Shown: positions 37,273 through 47,794, counted from the stretch's first letter. The stretch is 64,000 bases of DNA from Pseudanabaena sp. PCC 7367 (GCF_000317065.1 NC_019701.1:4226001-4290000); one strand, 5' to 3'. Notes: a model not told the origin generated them from the sequence alone. Made by a program: numbers and translations.

Positions 37273-39198
37273 TTAGTTTAGATTATTTGAGGCTTCTAAA
37301 CTAGATATAGCTTCTTCTAAATACTGCTTACAAAACTCACTTAGCCAGAAGCCACTTAATTTACCTTTTCTATTCTCTGATTCTTGTAACAACAAGTTTT
37401 TAACCGATCTAAGCCAAGGTAATTCACTTATTAAATCTTGGTTGTAAACTTCATATCGCTTTTTAAAAGCAAACAATGCTGAGCGCTGATCTTCAATAGA
37501 CATCCTTAAAAACAAGGAAACAAATTCTGTTGGAGCAACATACTTAGAAATAAATAACGGAGTCTTGTAATATTCCCTCTCATCGGGATCTTCACTTTGG
37601 TTATTGTTTAAGTAAATTAAGTGCCTAAACTCAGCAGGTTCTTTCTCCATCTTTGCAAGGAGTTGTTTTACCTTAAAAGGCATTCTTTCTTTTCGGACGA
37701 CCTCATTAATCTTGCTAATATAATCTTCAAATTCTTTGAATTCTTGGTACTCTTTACCGCTGAATGCAAATCCTAAATATCCTCCAACGTAATACTCTAT
37801 GTCCCTAGGTAAGACTTCAAATTTACCTGCAGTTCGCAAGTAGCCAATATAATCTTTAGCATCTTGCAGAATTTCCGATTTGTCTTTGCTATAAATACCT
37901 GACTCTGAAAACATTAAGAAAAGTCCAAATACATGTTTTATTGCACCGAGGTCTGTTAATTCTCTATTCTCATATTCAGACTTAACTTCCTCGAATAGGT
38001 CGTCAAAATCATTATCAGAGATACCTTTTCCCTTGAAACTATTAAGCAATCTAAGCCAAGCAGAACTATTCTCATCTGCAAAATATTTGCTGTTAGGTAA
38101 TAACTGCTCTAGTATTTGTACATCAATTTTACCCTTGTCGAAAAACTCATACCACCATTCAGAATTAGGGAATGGAGAATGTAAATTTAAAGCGTAATAT
38201 TTGCTTGCTATTTTCCCGAGCTTATTTTCCTTTGACTGATTCTCATTACTCTTTTCTTTGGATATTTGCTCTTGTGTGAGGTTATTACGCATACTTTTTA
38301 CAAGCTCATCTTCAAGTTTTAGGATATCTTTAGGGGTCATGGCTCCTCTATTGATTTCAATTGTGAAAGCCATCAATACACTGAAGAGATCTTTCAAGAA
38401 ATCAGGACTACTTTTAGCCTCTTTAGGCAGTACATTAAAAATAAATTCAAAGTCGGAGATGACTTGCTTTAAACACCTTAAGTTTTTGAAGTTTGCTTGA
38501 AGATATATATCTTCGATTAAAGAGATGTTCTCAGACAAAAATTTCTTTACATTGTCTTTTTTCTGTATAAAAGCATTTAGTGCAGCATTAATATCTATGT
38601 TCACCTCAAAAGTTTTGCCTATCAATTTTTCTTTGATTCGTGAAAAATCATTGCTTTTGTCGATTAAGAGTTCTTCTTCGTTTGCTACTAAAATCACTCT
38701 CAGCTCTTGCTGCTCGACGAAAGAGTTGATGTAGCCTAATCTATCTTTTAGAGGTATGCTGCAGCGCTCCAAGTCATCAAATATTAAGATAGGATTATTC
38801 AAATCCAAGAGATACTTCGGGATTTGGTTGAGCGTAGGTAGTTTGAGGGTTACAGGCCCAACTTTCCCAGAACCCCTTATAATATCTCCAAAAATTTGGC
38901 CAGCAAGTCTTGCTCCTTTCGAGTTAAAAAGTGGATTTAGCTGCAGAAAGAATTCGTACTCAATTTGCGCTACTGATGTAATTCCATTCAAACTAACGTA
39001 AAGGCATTTTTGCTTATTTCTTTTGTTGCGTTTGTCAAAGTGCTTCTTATACTTTTTTACAAACCAAGTTTTGCCGGAACCCCATTCGCCTTTCAATAAA
39101 ACAGCAAATCCTGGGGAATGCCCGAGCCCACAATAATAATCTAGATATTTCTCGAGGTGAATGTTGAACTCATTTATAAAATTATTGTTTTGAGTCAT
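37273..39198 (-). CDS. KAP-type P-loop NTPase, candidate defence gene
   Basis: A 641-residue P-loop NTPase. Walker A is G37-E-W-G-S-G-K43-T44 and Walker B is I-L-I-F-D141-D142-L-E-R-C. V-S-L-N-G near residue 70 and V-E-Q-Q-E-L-R-V-I-L-V-A-N-E-E-E after Walker B resemble KAP-family NTPases, which occur in or near phage-defence loci. No transmembrane segments are obvious, unlike typical KAP proteins. The rest is a charged, mostly helical region without a recognised catalytic domain. The roughly 2.1 kb from 37.24 to 39.35 kb contains no CGATCG site, whereas flanking genes have many, and base use is more AT-rich. That suggests transfer. It sits 23 bp downstream of the pcrA stop. Function in defence is inference. 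Confidence 0.75.
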   Translation of the reverse strand: MTQNNNFINEFNIHLEKYLDYYCGLGHSPGFAVLLKGEWGSGKTWFVKKYKKHFDKRNKRNKQKCLYVSLNGITSVAQIEYEFFLQLNPLFNSKGARLAGQIFGDIIRGSGKVGPVTLKLPTLNQIPKYLLDLNNPILIFDDLERCSIPLKDRLGYINSFVEQQELRVILVANEEELLIDKSNDFSRIKEKLIGKTFEVNIDINAALNAFIQKKDNVKKFLSENISLIEDIYLQANFKNLRCLKQVISDFEFIFNVLPKEAKSSPDFLKDLFSVLMAFTIEINRGAMTPKDILKLEDELVKSMRNNLTQEQISKEKSNENQSKENKLGKIASKYYALNLHSPFPNSEWWYEFFDKGKIDVQILEQLLPNSKYFADENSSAWLRLLNSFKGKGISDNDFDDLFEEVKSEYENRELTDLGAIKHVFGLFLMFSESGIYSKDKSEILQDAKDYIGYLRTAGKFEVLPRDIEYYVGGYLGFAFSGKEYQEFKEFEDYISKINEVVRKERMPFKVKQLLAKMEKEPAEFRHLIYLNNNQSEDPDEREYYKTPLFISKYVAPTEFVSLFLRMSIEDQRSALFAFKKRYEVYNQDLISELPWLRSVKNLLLQESENRKGKLSGFWLSEFCKQYLEEAISSLEASNNLN

Positions 39199-39221
39199 GA
39201 TTTTTAGCTTTGCCTGAATTT

Positions 39222-41621
39222 TTATAACTTCTGCATTGGTGCTAAGCGAGGATCGAGAATTTTTTTGCCCCTCCCCTCAAAACTAACCGCCACATACATT
39301 TTTTCGCCCGATCCCAGCAGATTCGTCACCTTGCCCTCGCCAAACTCATCATGCATCAACCGATCGCCCACCTGCCAATCCGCGATCGCCATGCGTGGCT
39401 TCACCACATCCTTAGTCCGAGATTTATTTCTAAGTTTGTCAGCGATCGTCAAGCGGCGACCCGCCCCCGCCGATTCACTACTACTACCAGAACTAGCATA
39501 GGCGCTGCTGCCATAGCGCTCCGCCGATTGACCACTGAGTAAATCCTTGGGTAATTCATCCAGGAACTGTGAGGCGATTGCATATTCCCGATTGCCATAG
39601 AGCCGCCTGGCCTGGGCATGGGTGAGGATCAATTTTTCCTGGGCGCGGGTAATACCCACATACATCAAGCGGCGTTCTTCTTCCAGTGCCATTGGGTCAT
39701 TCAGCGATCGATAGCTGGGAAATAGTCCCTGCTCCAGGCCAACTAAAAACACCACCGGAAATTCTAACCCCTTGGCGGAATGCAACGTCATCAGGGTGAC
39801 TTTTTCAGCATCCTCATCGGCATTGTCCAAACTAGAAGCAAGGGCGGCACTGGCCAGGAATGCATCCAAAGAGGGATCGCCACTTTCTTCCGCATATTGC
39901 AATGCTGCGTTATATAGCTCATTCAGGTTGGCCAATCGCTCTGTGGCCTCGTCGTTACCCTGGGCTTGTAGTTCCTGTTCATAGCCCGACTCAGATACAA
40001 TCCCTTGGATAATTTCTGCCGCTGACATGCCCTGAGCCTGACCGATCCATTTGTTGATTAGCTCCATAAAACCAATTACTTTCTTGGCTGCCCTACCCGT
40101 AATTGTTTTGACTGAGGTTTCATCGCCGAGAATTTCCCACAGTGGGATACCCAACTCCCGGGCGGCATCGGTGAGCTTTGCGATCGTGGATGCGCCGATC
40201 CCTCGCTTGGGCGTATTAATCACCCGCAGCAAACTAATCGTATCGGCGGGATTAGACAGCAAACGCAAATAGGCCAGGATGTCTTTGATCTCTTTGCGAT
40301 CGTAGAACCGAAACCCACCCACGATCTTGTAGGGGATATCCAGCATCTCCCCTTCCAATACCCGTGATTGGGCATTAGTACGATACAAAATCGCAAAATG
40401 TCCCCAATTGGCGTTGGGGATTTGGGCTTTAATCGCGCGAATCTGCTGTACCACATAGGCCGCTTCGTCGATCTCCGTATCCCCCCGATAGAGGTGGATC
40501 AGATCACCATCGTTGCGGGTAGGGCGCAAGACCTTATCGATCCGCTCGCTGTTGTTTTCAATCAATTGATTGGCGGCACTGAGAATATTCGCCACCGATC
40601 GATAGTTTTCCTCCAGCTTAATCATGGTCTTGGTCTTAGCATCAGCCAGGCGATCGCCAAAGGTTTCCTGGAATTCCATCAGGATTGTAAAATCAGCACC
40701 GCGAAATCGATAGATGCTCTGATCGGCATCACCCACCGTAAACACCGATCGCCCCTGCCAGTCAAAATCCTGGCCAGACCTGAGGTTGCCCGTTGCCAAC
40801 AGCCGAATTAGCTCATACTGAGTGCGGTTGGTATCTTGATATTCGTCCACCAGAATATGCTTAAAGCGATCGTGCCAATAGGCCAAAGTTTCTGGGCTCT
40901 GGCGGAATAGTTTTACTGGCAAGAAAATCAAATCATCAAAATCCAGGGCATTATTAGCCGCCAGTTGAGTTTGATAGGTTTCATAGACCAGGGCGATCTG
41001 ACGCGCTTTGAAGCCAGACTCGTTTTGTTGATATTGTTGCGGTGTCCAGCCTTGATTTTTAGCGTTGCTGATTGCAAACCGCACCGATCGCGGCTCAAAC
41101 CGTTTTTCATCCAGATTCAGCCGATTGGTCACAATGTCCTTAACCAAAGACTGGGCATCGGACTCATCAAAGATCGAAAAATTGGTCTGCCACTTGTGGC
41201 CATTCTCACTGGTGTATTTATCTATATCCAGCCGCAAGATCCGACAACACATACTGTGGAAAGTACCCACCCACAGCCCATCGGTGGCATAGCTATTAAT
41301 ACGCCGGATTTTGGAAGCTAGGCGCTTACGATCGACTTCCACCAGATTATCTAGCGGCTTGCCATACTCAACTAAGGCCAACTCTTGCATCAACAGATTA
41401 GAAATGCGATCGCCCATCTCCCTTGCGGCTTTGTTGGTGAAGGTAACCGCCAAAATGCTCTCTGGGGCAACATTGTGGTTAAGCAACAGGTTGGCAATTC
41501 GATAGGTGAGGGTGCGCGTTTTGCCCGATCCGGCTCCAGCCACTACCAGCAGAGGACCCTGGGTATGGCTAGCGGCTTTTTTCTGGGCAGGGTTGAGGTG
41601 ATTTAAAAACTGGGCGTTCAT
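39222..41621 (-). CDS. pcrA: UvrD/PcrA-type DNA helicase
   Basis: A 799-residue superfamily 1A 3'-5' DNA helicase. Motif I is A28-G-A-G-S-G-K-T35, motif II is V-D-E-Y-Q-D-T-N, motif III is V-G-D-A-D-Q-S-I-Y-R-F-R-G-A-D, and motif VI is V-G-I-T-R-A-Q-E-K. The C-terminal 50 residues (V-G-D-R-L-M-H-D-E-F-G-E-G-K-V) form the RNA-polymerase-binding Tudor-like domain of PcrA. It acts in nucleotide-excision repair, removing recombinase and displacing stalled RNA polymerase. It lies 233 bp downstream of the helicase-like gene on the same strand. Confidence 0.94.
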   Translation of the reverse strand: MNAQFLNHLNPAQKKAASHTQGPLLVVAGAGSGKTRTLTYRIANLLLNHNVAPESILAVTFTNKAAREMGDRISNLLMQELALVEYGKPLDNLVEVDRKRLASKIRRINSYATDGLWVGTFHSMCCRILRLDIDKYTSENGHKWQTNFSIFDESDAQSLVKDIVTNRLNLDEKRFEPRSVRFAISNAKNQGWTPQQYQQNESGFKARQIALVYETYQTQLAANNALDFDDLIFLPVKLFRQSPETLAYWHDRFKHILVDEYQDTNRTQYELIRLLATGNLRSGQDFDWQGRSVFTVGDADQSIYRFRGADFTILMEFQETFGDRLADAKTKTMIKLEENYRSVANILSAANQLIENNSERIDKVLRPTRNDGDLIHLYRGDTEIDEAAYVVQQIRAIKAQIPNANWGHFAILYRTNAQSRVLEGEMLDIPYKIVGGFRFYDRKEIKDILAYLRLLSNPADTISLLRVINTPKRGIGASTIAKLTDAARELGIPLWEILGDETSVKTITGRAAKKVIGFMELINKWIGQAQGMSAAEIIQGIVSESGYEQELQAQGNDEATERLANLNELYNAALQYAEESGDPSLDAFLASAALASSLDNADEDAEKVTLMTLHSAKGLEFPVVFLVGLEQGLFPSYRSLNDPMALEEERRLMYVGITRAQEKLILTHAQARRLYGNREYAIASQFLDELPKDLLSGQSAERYGSSAYASSGSSSESAGAGRRLTIADKLRNKSRTKDVVKPRMAIADWQVGDRLMHDEFGEGKVTNLLGSGEKMYVAVSFEGRGKKILDPRLAPMQKL

Positions 41622-41647
41622 GCTGAAACCTTAATTGCTCTACGCGG

Positions 41648-41680
41648 ATAGTTTTGGGCTGGCGATCGCTGCCAAACTAT
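41648..41680. other. Hairpin upstream of pcrA
   Basis: ATAGTTTTGG (41648-41657) and CCAAACTAT (41672-41680) form a near-perfect stem with a HIP1 site in the loop. It could be a leader structure of pcrA or an end of the upstream transcript; no T-run follows. Confidence 0.4.
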
Positions 41681-41854
41681 AACCTAAATTAGATTACAAA
41701 TGAATTTAAAGAGATGCCCATTACTTAGCTATTTATTTGCTATTGATAAATCTATGCATATAACTAATGATACTTGGCCGCAGGCTCCAGACTTCTCTTA
41801 AGACCATTTGCTGACAATCCTTCGATCTATATCACTATCTTGTGATTAGTTTTC

Positions 41855-44371
41855 TTATTGATCATTTTGAGCATTGGTCTCTAGTTCTGGTGGTGCATAA
41901 ACCGACTGGTCGATCGGTGTGGCCAGATCAATCAAGCCGCTCAGGGAGCCGACCTGTAATTGACCATTAGTACCCAACTCGCTATAGCAAAAAACAAGGC
42001 GATCGGTGGTGCGATGGAGTAAATCCTGCAAAGCATCGTGGAGTCTGCGTTGATCGATTTCCTGTTCTCGCTGAATTGTCCAGGGCTGCCCATCCCAATC
42101 ATGCCGGAACAGCGGCGCACCATACATAAATGCAGCACGACTGGTTTGCCACAGCGAAGAACCCAGATCGAGCCAGAATTGAATTTTATGGCTGCCCCTG
42201 GCCATCCGGTATTGGTAAATGCTAGCAAAAATTACGCTATCATCCGGCATGTTTGGCGTGTAGGGATTGGAAGTAATTGTGCCCTGGCGAATTAGATTAA
42301 TAAACCTGGTGATAATTTCCGCCTCTGGCCAGTTAAGCCGATAGCCAATCTGCCAATAATATTGCGCTGTTTCGATCAGCTCTTGCAGGGTGGAAAGTTG
42401 ATCGTAACTGGGATTAGTAGGAATAAAAAATTTCTGGATCGCCCGATCGAGCAGCAGCAATGGCGTAAGCTGGCTTGATTGTGCTTCGATCCAAGCTCTA
42501 ATCTGTTCATAGGCGTAGCTAACCTGATTGCCCAGGCGATTCCATTGGCTATAGTTCTTGCTTTCCAACAGCCTGGGTTGGTCAGGATGGGGCACAAAAC
42601 AATGATCGGCCAAAATCCCAGCCCGTACTGGATCGATCGTGGTCTGGGTTGACTGCAATCGAGTAATCGGCGATCTTGCGGTTGGCGCGGATTCAGGTTG
42701 TGTCTGTCGATCGGCTTGACCAGTAGAACCGATCGCCGCAAGTGCCACTGCTGGTGAGTTTTGACTAAATTGATCTTGAGCTAAATTCTCCTGCCCAAAA
42801 TTATCTAATTCAGTATTGTTATTCACACCGCCCCCAAAACTGCGATTAAATACCTGACTCAACACCACCAGCATTTCTGCCACCTGATCGCGGTTCACCA
42901 GTCGCCCCAGGTTGGGATATACCAGCGTGAGTAAAGTAAGCAACGATCGCACCTGGGGATTATTCACGATCGGCTTTTGGGGATTAAGCGGCATAAAGGG
43001 AATATTTTTTTTGCTTAAAATCTCCCGCAGCGCATATTCAGCAATGTTATCCAGTCCTGGTGCGATGATGGCGATCTCATTGGGTTTAACTCGCTCTGTT
43101 TCGATCGCGGTGTTGATCGCCTCAGCCACTATATCGGCGCATTGCCTTAGTAGTGCTGCCCGTGAAGTGGTTTCGATCGCAATAGTGCAGTCATTTAAAT
43201 TCCTAAAATCCCTGAAATCCGTGCCCAGGTTACTATAGTTACTAAAATCCCCACCCATGTCTGGGTAAACATTAGGATCGATTACCAAATCCAGAATCGG
43301 CGCAAGGGCAACCTCGGCAATCGAACTACTTTGTGAATGCTCCAGGGTTTCGATTGTTTCTGCTTCCTGCTCCAGCTCTAGCCAATAGGCCGGATCTGCA
43401 CCTAACCCCAACCTAGCCGAGCCATTGGGATTGAAGGTAAATACTCCCTTAGCACCATGATCAAGCAAGAATTTACATAAATCACAGGCGATCGCTGGAA
43501 ATTCATCCACATCATCGGCGATCACATAGCGAAACCGCTGAGCCAGCCTAGCTCTATATTCAGCATGGGGCAACAAATGATAGCGGTATAAGTCAGTGAT
43601 GATGCCATAGGTAAGCAGGCCGTTTTGCCAACAATGATGCCGCCATGCAGTAAGTGCTTTACTAATTTCTTGCCATACCATTGCCGGAGGTTGATCGCCT
43701 TCTAGGGATTCAATGCCGCGATCGCCCAATCCCGCAAAGCTATCCAGGCTTTTGCCACTATTGGCAGCCAACAAAAATAAATCCAACATTCGCCGCACCA
43801 ATCGCTCCCGCCCCACCCCTGGCATGGCGATCGTACCCTGATCTAGAACCTCTTCCCAAAATTCACTGGCTAGCTCCTGCTCATTTTCTACCCGCAGCAC
43901 GATTGGGAATTGGGCTTTAATTTTGCCGACATTTTTCACCTTGCCCAATAAGTTGATCAAAAGTGGCCAATATAACTCCACCTCCCTGCGAAAAAAGCTC
44001 AATGGTGTTTCGGCGGTGACTGGGTATTGGCCATTACCAATTTGAGTAAGGCGATCGTTTAGTTTTTGCCGCTGCTTTGCATTTACCGATAGGGTCAAAA
44101 CTGACTGGGAAGCAAGCTGGCGATCGTTAATGCGATTGTTTAGCCTAGATCTGGAAGATCGATTGCCCTGTTCATATGGAGCAGGATCGATCGCAGGATC
44201 GATCGATCGTTCAAAATCATCTGGCTGATCTGGATTATTAATCCCAACTGGTAAGTCATTGGCCTCAGGCAGTCCAAAATTACCCGCCCTGATCCAGCGG
44301 GCAAATTCCTGACAAGCGCGATTAGTTTTGCCACTGCGACTGTGACCCTGAATCCAGATACTAGATGCCAT
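41855..44371 (-). CDS. UvrD/AddB-like P-loop protein of unknown role
   Basis: An 838-residue protein with a Walker A G9-H-S-R-S-G-K15-T16. A motif II-like D-D-V-D-E-F-P (about residues 290-296) and a helicase-like segment (A-I-I-A-P-G-L-D-N-I near 430) follow. This layout resembles AddB or RecC-type helicase-like proteins. A Gln/Asn/Ser-rich low-complexity stretch lies at about 520-595. No nuclease motif or iron-sulfur cysteine set was seen, so it is unlikely to be AddB itself. It is upstream of pcrA in the same direction, consistent with DNA repair, but no experiment or named family supports a role. Confidence 0.6.
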   Translation of the reverse strand: MASSIWIQGHSRSGKTNRACQEFARWIRAGNFGLPEANDLPVGINNPDQPDDFERSIDPAIDPAPYEQGNRSSRSRLNNRINDRQLASQSVLTLSVNAKQRQKLNDRLTQIGNGQYPVTAETPLSFFRREVELYWPLLINLLGKVKNVGKIKAQFPIVLRVENEQELASEFWEEVLDQGTIAMPGVGRERLVRRMLDLFLLAANSGKSLDSFAGLGDRGIESLEGDQPPAMVWQEISKALTAWRHHCWQNGLLTYGIITDLYRYHLLPHAEYRARLAQRFRYVIADDVDEFPAIACDLCKFLLDHGAKGVFTFNPNGSARLGLGADPAYWLELEQEAETIETLEHSQSSSIAEVALAPILDLVIDPNVYPDMGGDFSNYSNLGTDFRDFRNLNDCTIAIETTSRAALLRQCADIVAEAINTAIETERVKPNEIAIIAPGLDNIAEYALREILSKKNIPFMPLNPQKPIVNNPQVRSLLTLLTLVYPNLGRLVNRDQVAEMLVVLSQVFNRSFGGGVNNNTELDNFGQENLAQDQFSQNSPAVALAAIGSTGQADRQTQPESAPTARSPITRLQSTQTTIDPVRAGILADHCFVPHPDQPRLLESKNYSQWNRLGNQVSYAYEQIRAWIEAQSSQLTPLLLLDRAIQKFFIPTNPSYDQLSTLQELIETAQYYWQIGYRLNWPEAEIITRFINLIRQGTITSNPYTPNMPDDSVIFASIYQYRMARGSHKIQFWLDLGSSLWQTSRAAFMYGAPLFRHDWDGQPWTIQREQEIDQRRLHDALQDLLHRTTDRLVFCYSELGTNGQLQVGSLSGLIDLATPIDQSVYAPPELETNAQNDQ

Positions 44372-45471
44372 AGCACAAATGAATCAACCAATAAATCAAT
44401 AAATCAAGTTGCCAACAAATGGATGTAAATGAATGTAAAAAAATGTTAATTCGGGAACTTTTGACCATCGCAACTATTCCCATTATTCAATATGCAAATA
44501 AGGCAAATAAGCTTGTTTAGCTCGATTGGCGTTTGCCTTAAATTCAAATTTGTCTAAATTGAGTCAGAATTGACTATGCCTCGGCTATCCCAAAATAAAC
44601 CCAAAAAGCCCCAAAGAACCTTTTTGAGCAGTATTTGCTATGGTTAAGAAAATTTCATTAATGTGCATATTCAGAACCATCGGCTAATCTTTGGCTGATT
44701 TTGGGTAAACTTGAGCCTGGTCAGGCAAATTTGGATTGTCTCTTTAAAACTAAGATGCCCCGTGGATCTTAAGTTAATTTGATATCACAGTTTGCCCAGG
44801 AGCCTTGCCAAAGTCCGGCTGAGCTAGATTGAGCTATTCATGAACAGATTGAGATCGCCGATCGCGCCGATCGCCATCATAGTTTTAGCATCCAGGTAAG
44901 TCGCCTCCTGAATCAAATAATTAGTAATTTAGGTGTTGTTAGTTCAATTAATTTGAGCAGTCTAAGCGGTTTGAGTCGAGCAAATTTAGTTAATTGAGAG
45001 TGAGTTGCAAATTATTAATTGTTGGCATTTCCGATCGGGCTGATTGCCTGAAAGTAGAATGGTCAACCTGATTTGTAAAGCCGCTAAGATATCTGAAATA
45101 GCTGATCTGAAAAAGCAAGATTGCTTATGCTATAGACGATCGGGCTATCCTCGATCGCTGTGATGGTAGGCTCAAACTCTCAATTTATCGATGTGTGTTA
45201 TCGATATGTGTTACTGATGTGTGTTTATGTAAGAAACGCTACTGGTAAGAGTCGATCGCCGCTCAGAATTACTCAAGTTTAATAGGTATGATATCCTAGC
45301 TCAGGCTAGAGATGGGTCTTACGGTAGCCGAAGCCCAAACCCAGATTGCCAATTACTTTAGAGAATTACAGAGTGCGATCATAGGCAATCGGTAAGTGCC
45401 TGATCCTGATGTAAGCCAGTGGTGATTGTGTTGTCAGCTTTAAACTACATACCAAAGATTGATTAAAAATT
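44372..45471. other. 1.1-kb spacer
   Basis: No convincing gene is visible. A three-copy 13-bp repeat lies at 45188-45226. A 27-codon open frame starts at ATG 45312 but lacks supporting evidence. The region is AT-rich with HIP1-type sites and includes promoters of the genes on both sides. Confidence 0.45.
45188..45226. repeat. 13-bp imperfect tandem triplication
   Basis: TCGATGTGTGTTA (45188-45200), TCGATATGTGTTA (45201-45213) and CTGATGTGTGTTT (45214-45226) lie in the spacer upstream of the DUF3352 gene. Confidence 0.7.
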
Positions 45472-47202
45472 ATGTCTGAAAAGAAGTCAAGTCTAGTTGT
45501 ACCGCTAGTTGGTGCTGCAGTTGTAGCCGCCGGTGGGGTTGGTGCTTATCTGTTTACCAAGTCTGGGCCTGGTATCATTACCTCTGGTGGTGGTGAAGTT
45601 GCTACAGCCGAAGTGGTTCCCAGCAACGCTTTTATGGCAATTTCGATCTCCACCGATGAAAGTGCCTGGGCGCAGTTGGATCAGTTCCAAACCCCGGAGA
45701 CTAAGCAGCTATACGATGAAGCGATCGCTGAACTGAAAACCGAAGTTTTTGAAGAAAGCGAATTCGACTTTGATGCCGACATCAAGCCCTGGGCTGGTGA
45801 GGTGATGATTGCGCTGCTGCCACCAACCGCACCACAGGCCAGTTTGCCTGGTGATCCAAATGATGCGATCAGCCAGGTGCGCTATGCCCCGGTAATTGAT
45901 GGCCAATTGGCACAGGTGGAAACTGAAGCTGCTGAAGCCGAGCCGAATATCATGATGGTGGTCGAGGTTAAAGATGAAGCCAGTGCATCTAGCTTTGCCA
46001 ATAAGGTCAAAGAAAAATCCGGTGAACCCACCAAACAGACCTACCAGGATTACGAGATCTCAACCTACCCCGATCCTGATGGCGGTGAGCCTACCAACAC
46101 GGTGCTACTGGGTGACTATCTGGTAATTTCGCCCCAGCCTGGGGTGCTAGAGCAGTCGATCGATACCTTTAAAGGTGGCAATTCGTTTGCCAGTTCGATC
46201 GATGCGGGAACGCTAGGCATTGATAATCCTGTCATTCAGGTCTATATCCCTAATTTTTCCGACTCGATCGCCCAAATTGTGGCACTCAGCCCCGATTCCG
46301 AAGATATTCCGCCCCAATCGCTCGAACAACTACAGCAGATCAAATCGATCAGCATGGGCGTAGGCATTGAATCAGAAGGCATTCGTCTGAAGGCAGTTAC
46401 CAAGCTCGATCCCAATGCTCTAGAAGCAAAGTATGAAACCGCACCGGGAGAAGTAATCAGTCAATTCCCGGCTGAAACCTTTGCGCTGATCACTGGTAAT
46501 AACCTCAAGGCTCGCTGGGAGTTGTTTACCAAGGAAGCGGCCAAGACCCCTGAAATTCAAGAGGGTTTGGATCAGATTAGAACCCAGATGCAATCTGCCC
46601 TGCAACTAGATCTAGACCAAGATATCTTTGGCTGGATGGATGGCGAGTTTGCGATCGGTTCAGTTGCCAATAGTGAAGGCATTCTGGCTACCTTTGGTGC
46701 TGGCATGGCCATGATCTTCAAGACCAGCGATCGCCCTACCGCCGAAGCTACCCTCGCTAAACTAGAAGAGCTAGCTACAACCAGTGGTGGGATCTCGGTG
46801 AGTAGCAGAGAAACTGATGGTGGTGTCACAATTACAGAATGGACTGCTCCTGGTGCGCCTGGTACGCTGTTTGGCTATAGCTGGTATGAGCAGGATTCGC
46901 TGGTGCTGGCGATCGGCCCGTTGGTGGAAACAATGGCAACCAAACCAGCCACCCCGTTGAGCGAAGATGCCAACTACAAAACAATCATTAGCTCCCTGGA
47001 GTCGAGTAATATTGGCTATTTCTATCTAGACATGGAGCAGGCCTGGTCATTGTTACAGGCGCAAATCCCACCGGAGGAAGTCACCCCCGAAGCTCAAGCA
47101 ATGGTTAATGCCATTCGTGGGGTGGGTGTTACGGCTTCTATGCCCGATAAGACCACTAGCAATTTTGAATTTTTGCTGGCGCTCAAAAAAGCCAACCAAT
47201 AG
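45472..47202 (+). CDS. DUF3352 membrane-anchored protein
   Basis: A 576-residue protein with an N-terminal hydrophobic segment (L-V-V-P-L-V-G-A-A-V-V-A-A-G-G-V-G) that probably anchors it in a membrane. The remainder, with P-S-N-A-F-M-A-I-S and repeated beta-rich halves, matches the cyanobacterial DUF3352 family. Function is unknown; the family is widespread in cyanobacteria and its proteins are thought to lie on the outside of the membrane. It is acidic and lacks enzymatic motifs. ATG 45472 has no strong ribosome site but starts at the natural N-terminus. Confidence 0.85.
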   Translation: MSEKKSSLVVPLVGAAVVAAGGVGAYLFTKSGPGIITSGGGEVATAEVVPSNAFMAISISTDESAWAQLDQFQTPETKQLYDEAIAELKTEVFEESEFDFDADIKPWAGEVMIALLPPTAPQASLPGDPNDAISQVRYAPVIDGQLAQVETEAAEAEPNIMMVVEVKDEASASSFANKVKEKSGEPTKQTYQDYEISTYPDPDGGEPTNTVLLGDYLVISPQPGVLEQSIDTFKGGNSFASSIDAGTLGIDNPVIQVYIPNFSDSIAQIVALSPDSEDIPPQSLEQLQQIKSISMGVGIESEGIRLKAVTKLDPNALEAKYETAPGEVISQFPAETFALITGNNLKARWELFTKEAAKTPEIQEGLDQIRTQMQSALQLDLDQDIFGWMDGEFAIGSVANSEGILATFGAGMAMIFKTSDRPTAEATLAKLEELATTSGGISVSSRETDGGVTITEWTAPGAPGTLFGYSWYEQDSLVLAIGPLVETMATKPATPLSEDANYKTIISSLESSNIGYFYLDMEQAWSLLQAQIPPEEVTPEAQAMVNAIRGVGVTASMPDKTTSNFEFLLALKKANQ

Positions 47203-47423
47203 CAACTCAAAAAGGTAACTGGACGCTTAGCTGATAACCATGGCTTAACCAAGTTATTAATTTGCTCTTAATCTGGTTATGGCTAGCTCCATTAAACATC
47301 AACCCATGAATGAAGGATCGATTTAAATGCGATCGACTTTCTATGCAATATAAACAGATTGCTCGATCGCACCGATGCTTAATTTATATTTGATATTTAG
47401 TTTTTGGCTAGCAGAGTAAAGTT

Positions 47424-47453
47424 GTTACCTAGTGTTACCTAGTGTTACCTAGA
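47424..47453. repeat. 10-bp tandem triplication
   Basis: GTTACCTAGT occurs at 47424-47433 and 47434-47443, with a third copy (last base changed) at 47444-47453. It overlaps the start of the doubtful small frame at 47442. Confidence 0.85.
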
Positions 47454-47657
47454 AATTATCTGTCCGAACTCCTCTGGGCTAATGCCTGGGGGAGCTTTTG
47501 GTTGATGACTCTGTTATTCTTTTTATTTCCTGAGGATGAAAATAACGATAGCAATCAGCCCAACCAACAAAAAATAGCAGTACGATCGCATCTCCTCAAT
47601 CAAGATTGTAAAGTTAACCAGCAAGTGAGTTATTCCCCCATCTGCGATCGGCCATAA
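47442..47657 (+). CDS. Doubtful small membrane protein
   Basis: A 71-residue frame starting at GTG 47442. Residues 9-30 include a hydrophobic stretch ([18 protein letters not shown]) that could span a membrane; the rest is hydrophilic. There is no clear ribosome site, the start lies within the triplication, and no family is recognised. It may not be a gene. Confidence 0.25.
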   Translation: MLPRNYLSELLWANAWGSFWLMTLLFFLFPEDENNDSNQPNQQKIAVRSHLLNQDCKVNQQVSYSPICDRP

Positions 47658-47794
47658 CCACGATTAATCAACGCAGCCAAGATTTAACTTGCCAAGCATC
47701 CCAAAGTCAACCGACAATTAAGGCTGTGGGTTGGAAAATGTCTACGATCCAAACAGATAAGATTTTTAAGAAGCAAGACTTTGTTTATTTTTCT

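Larger units (their letters stand above)
47203..47794. other. Spacer before glgC
   Basis: About 590 bp with a 10-bp triplication and a doubtful small membrane-protein frame, both listed separately. The remainder is AT-rich and includes the glgC leader. Confidence 0.45.

Noticed and set aside
45312-45395. 27-codon open frame
   Set aside because: Too short, and no similarity or ribosome site supports it.
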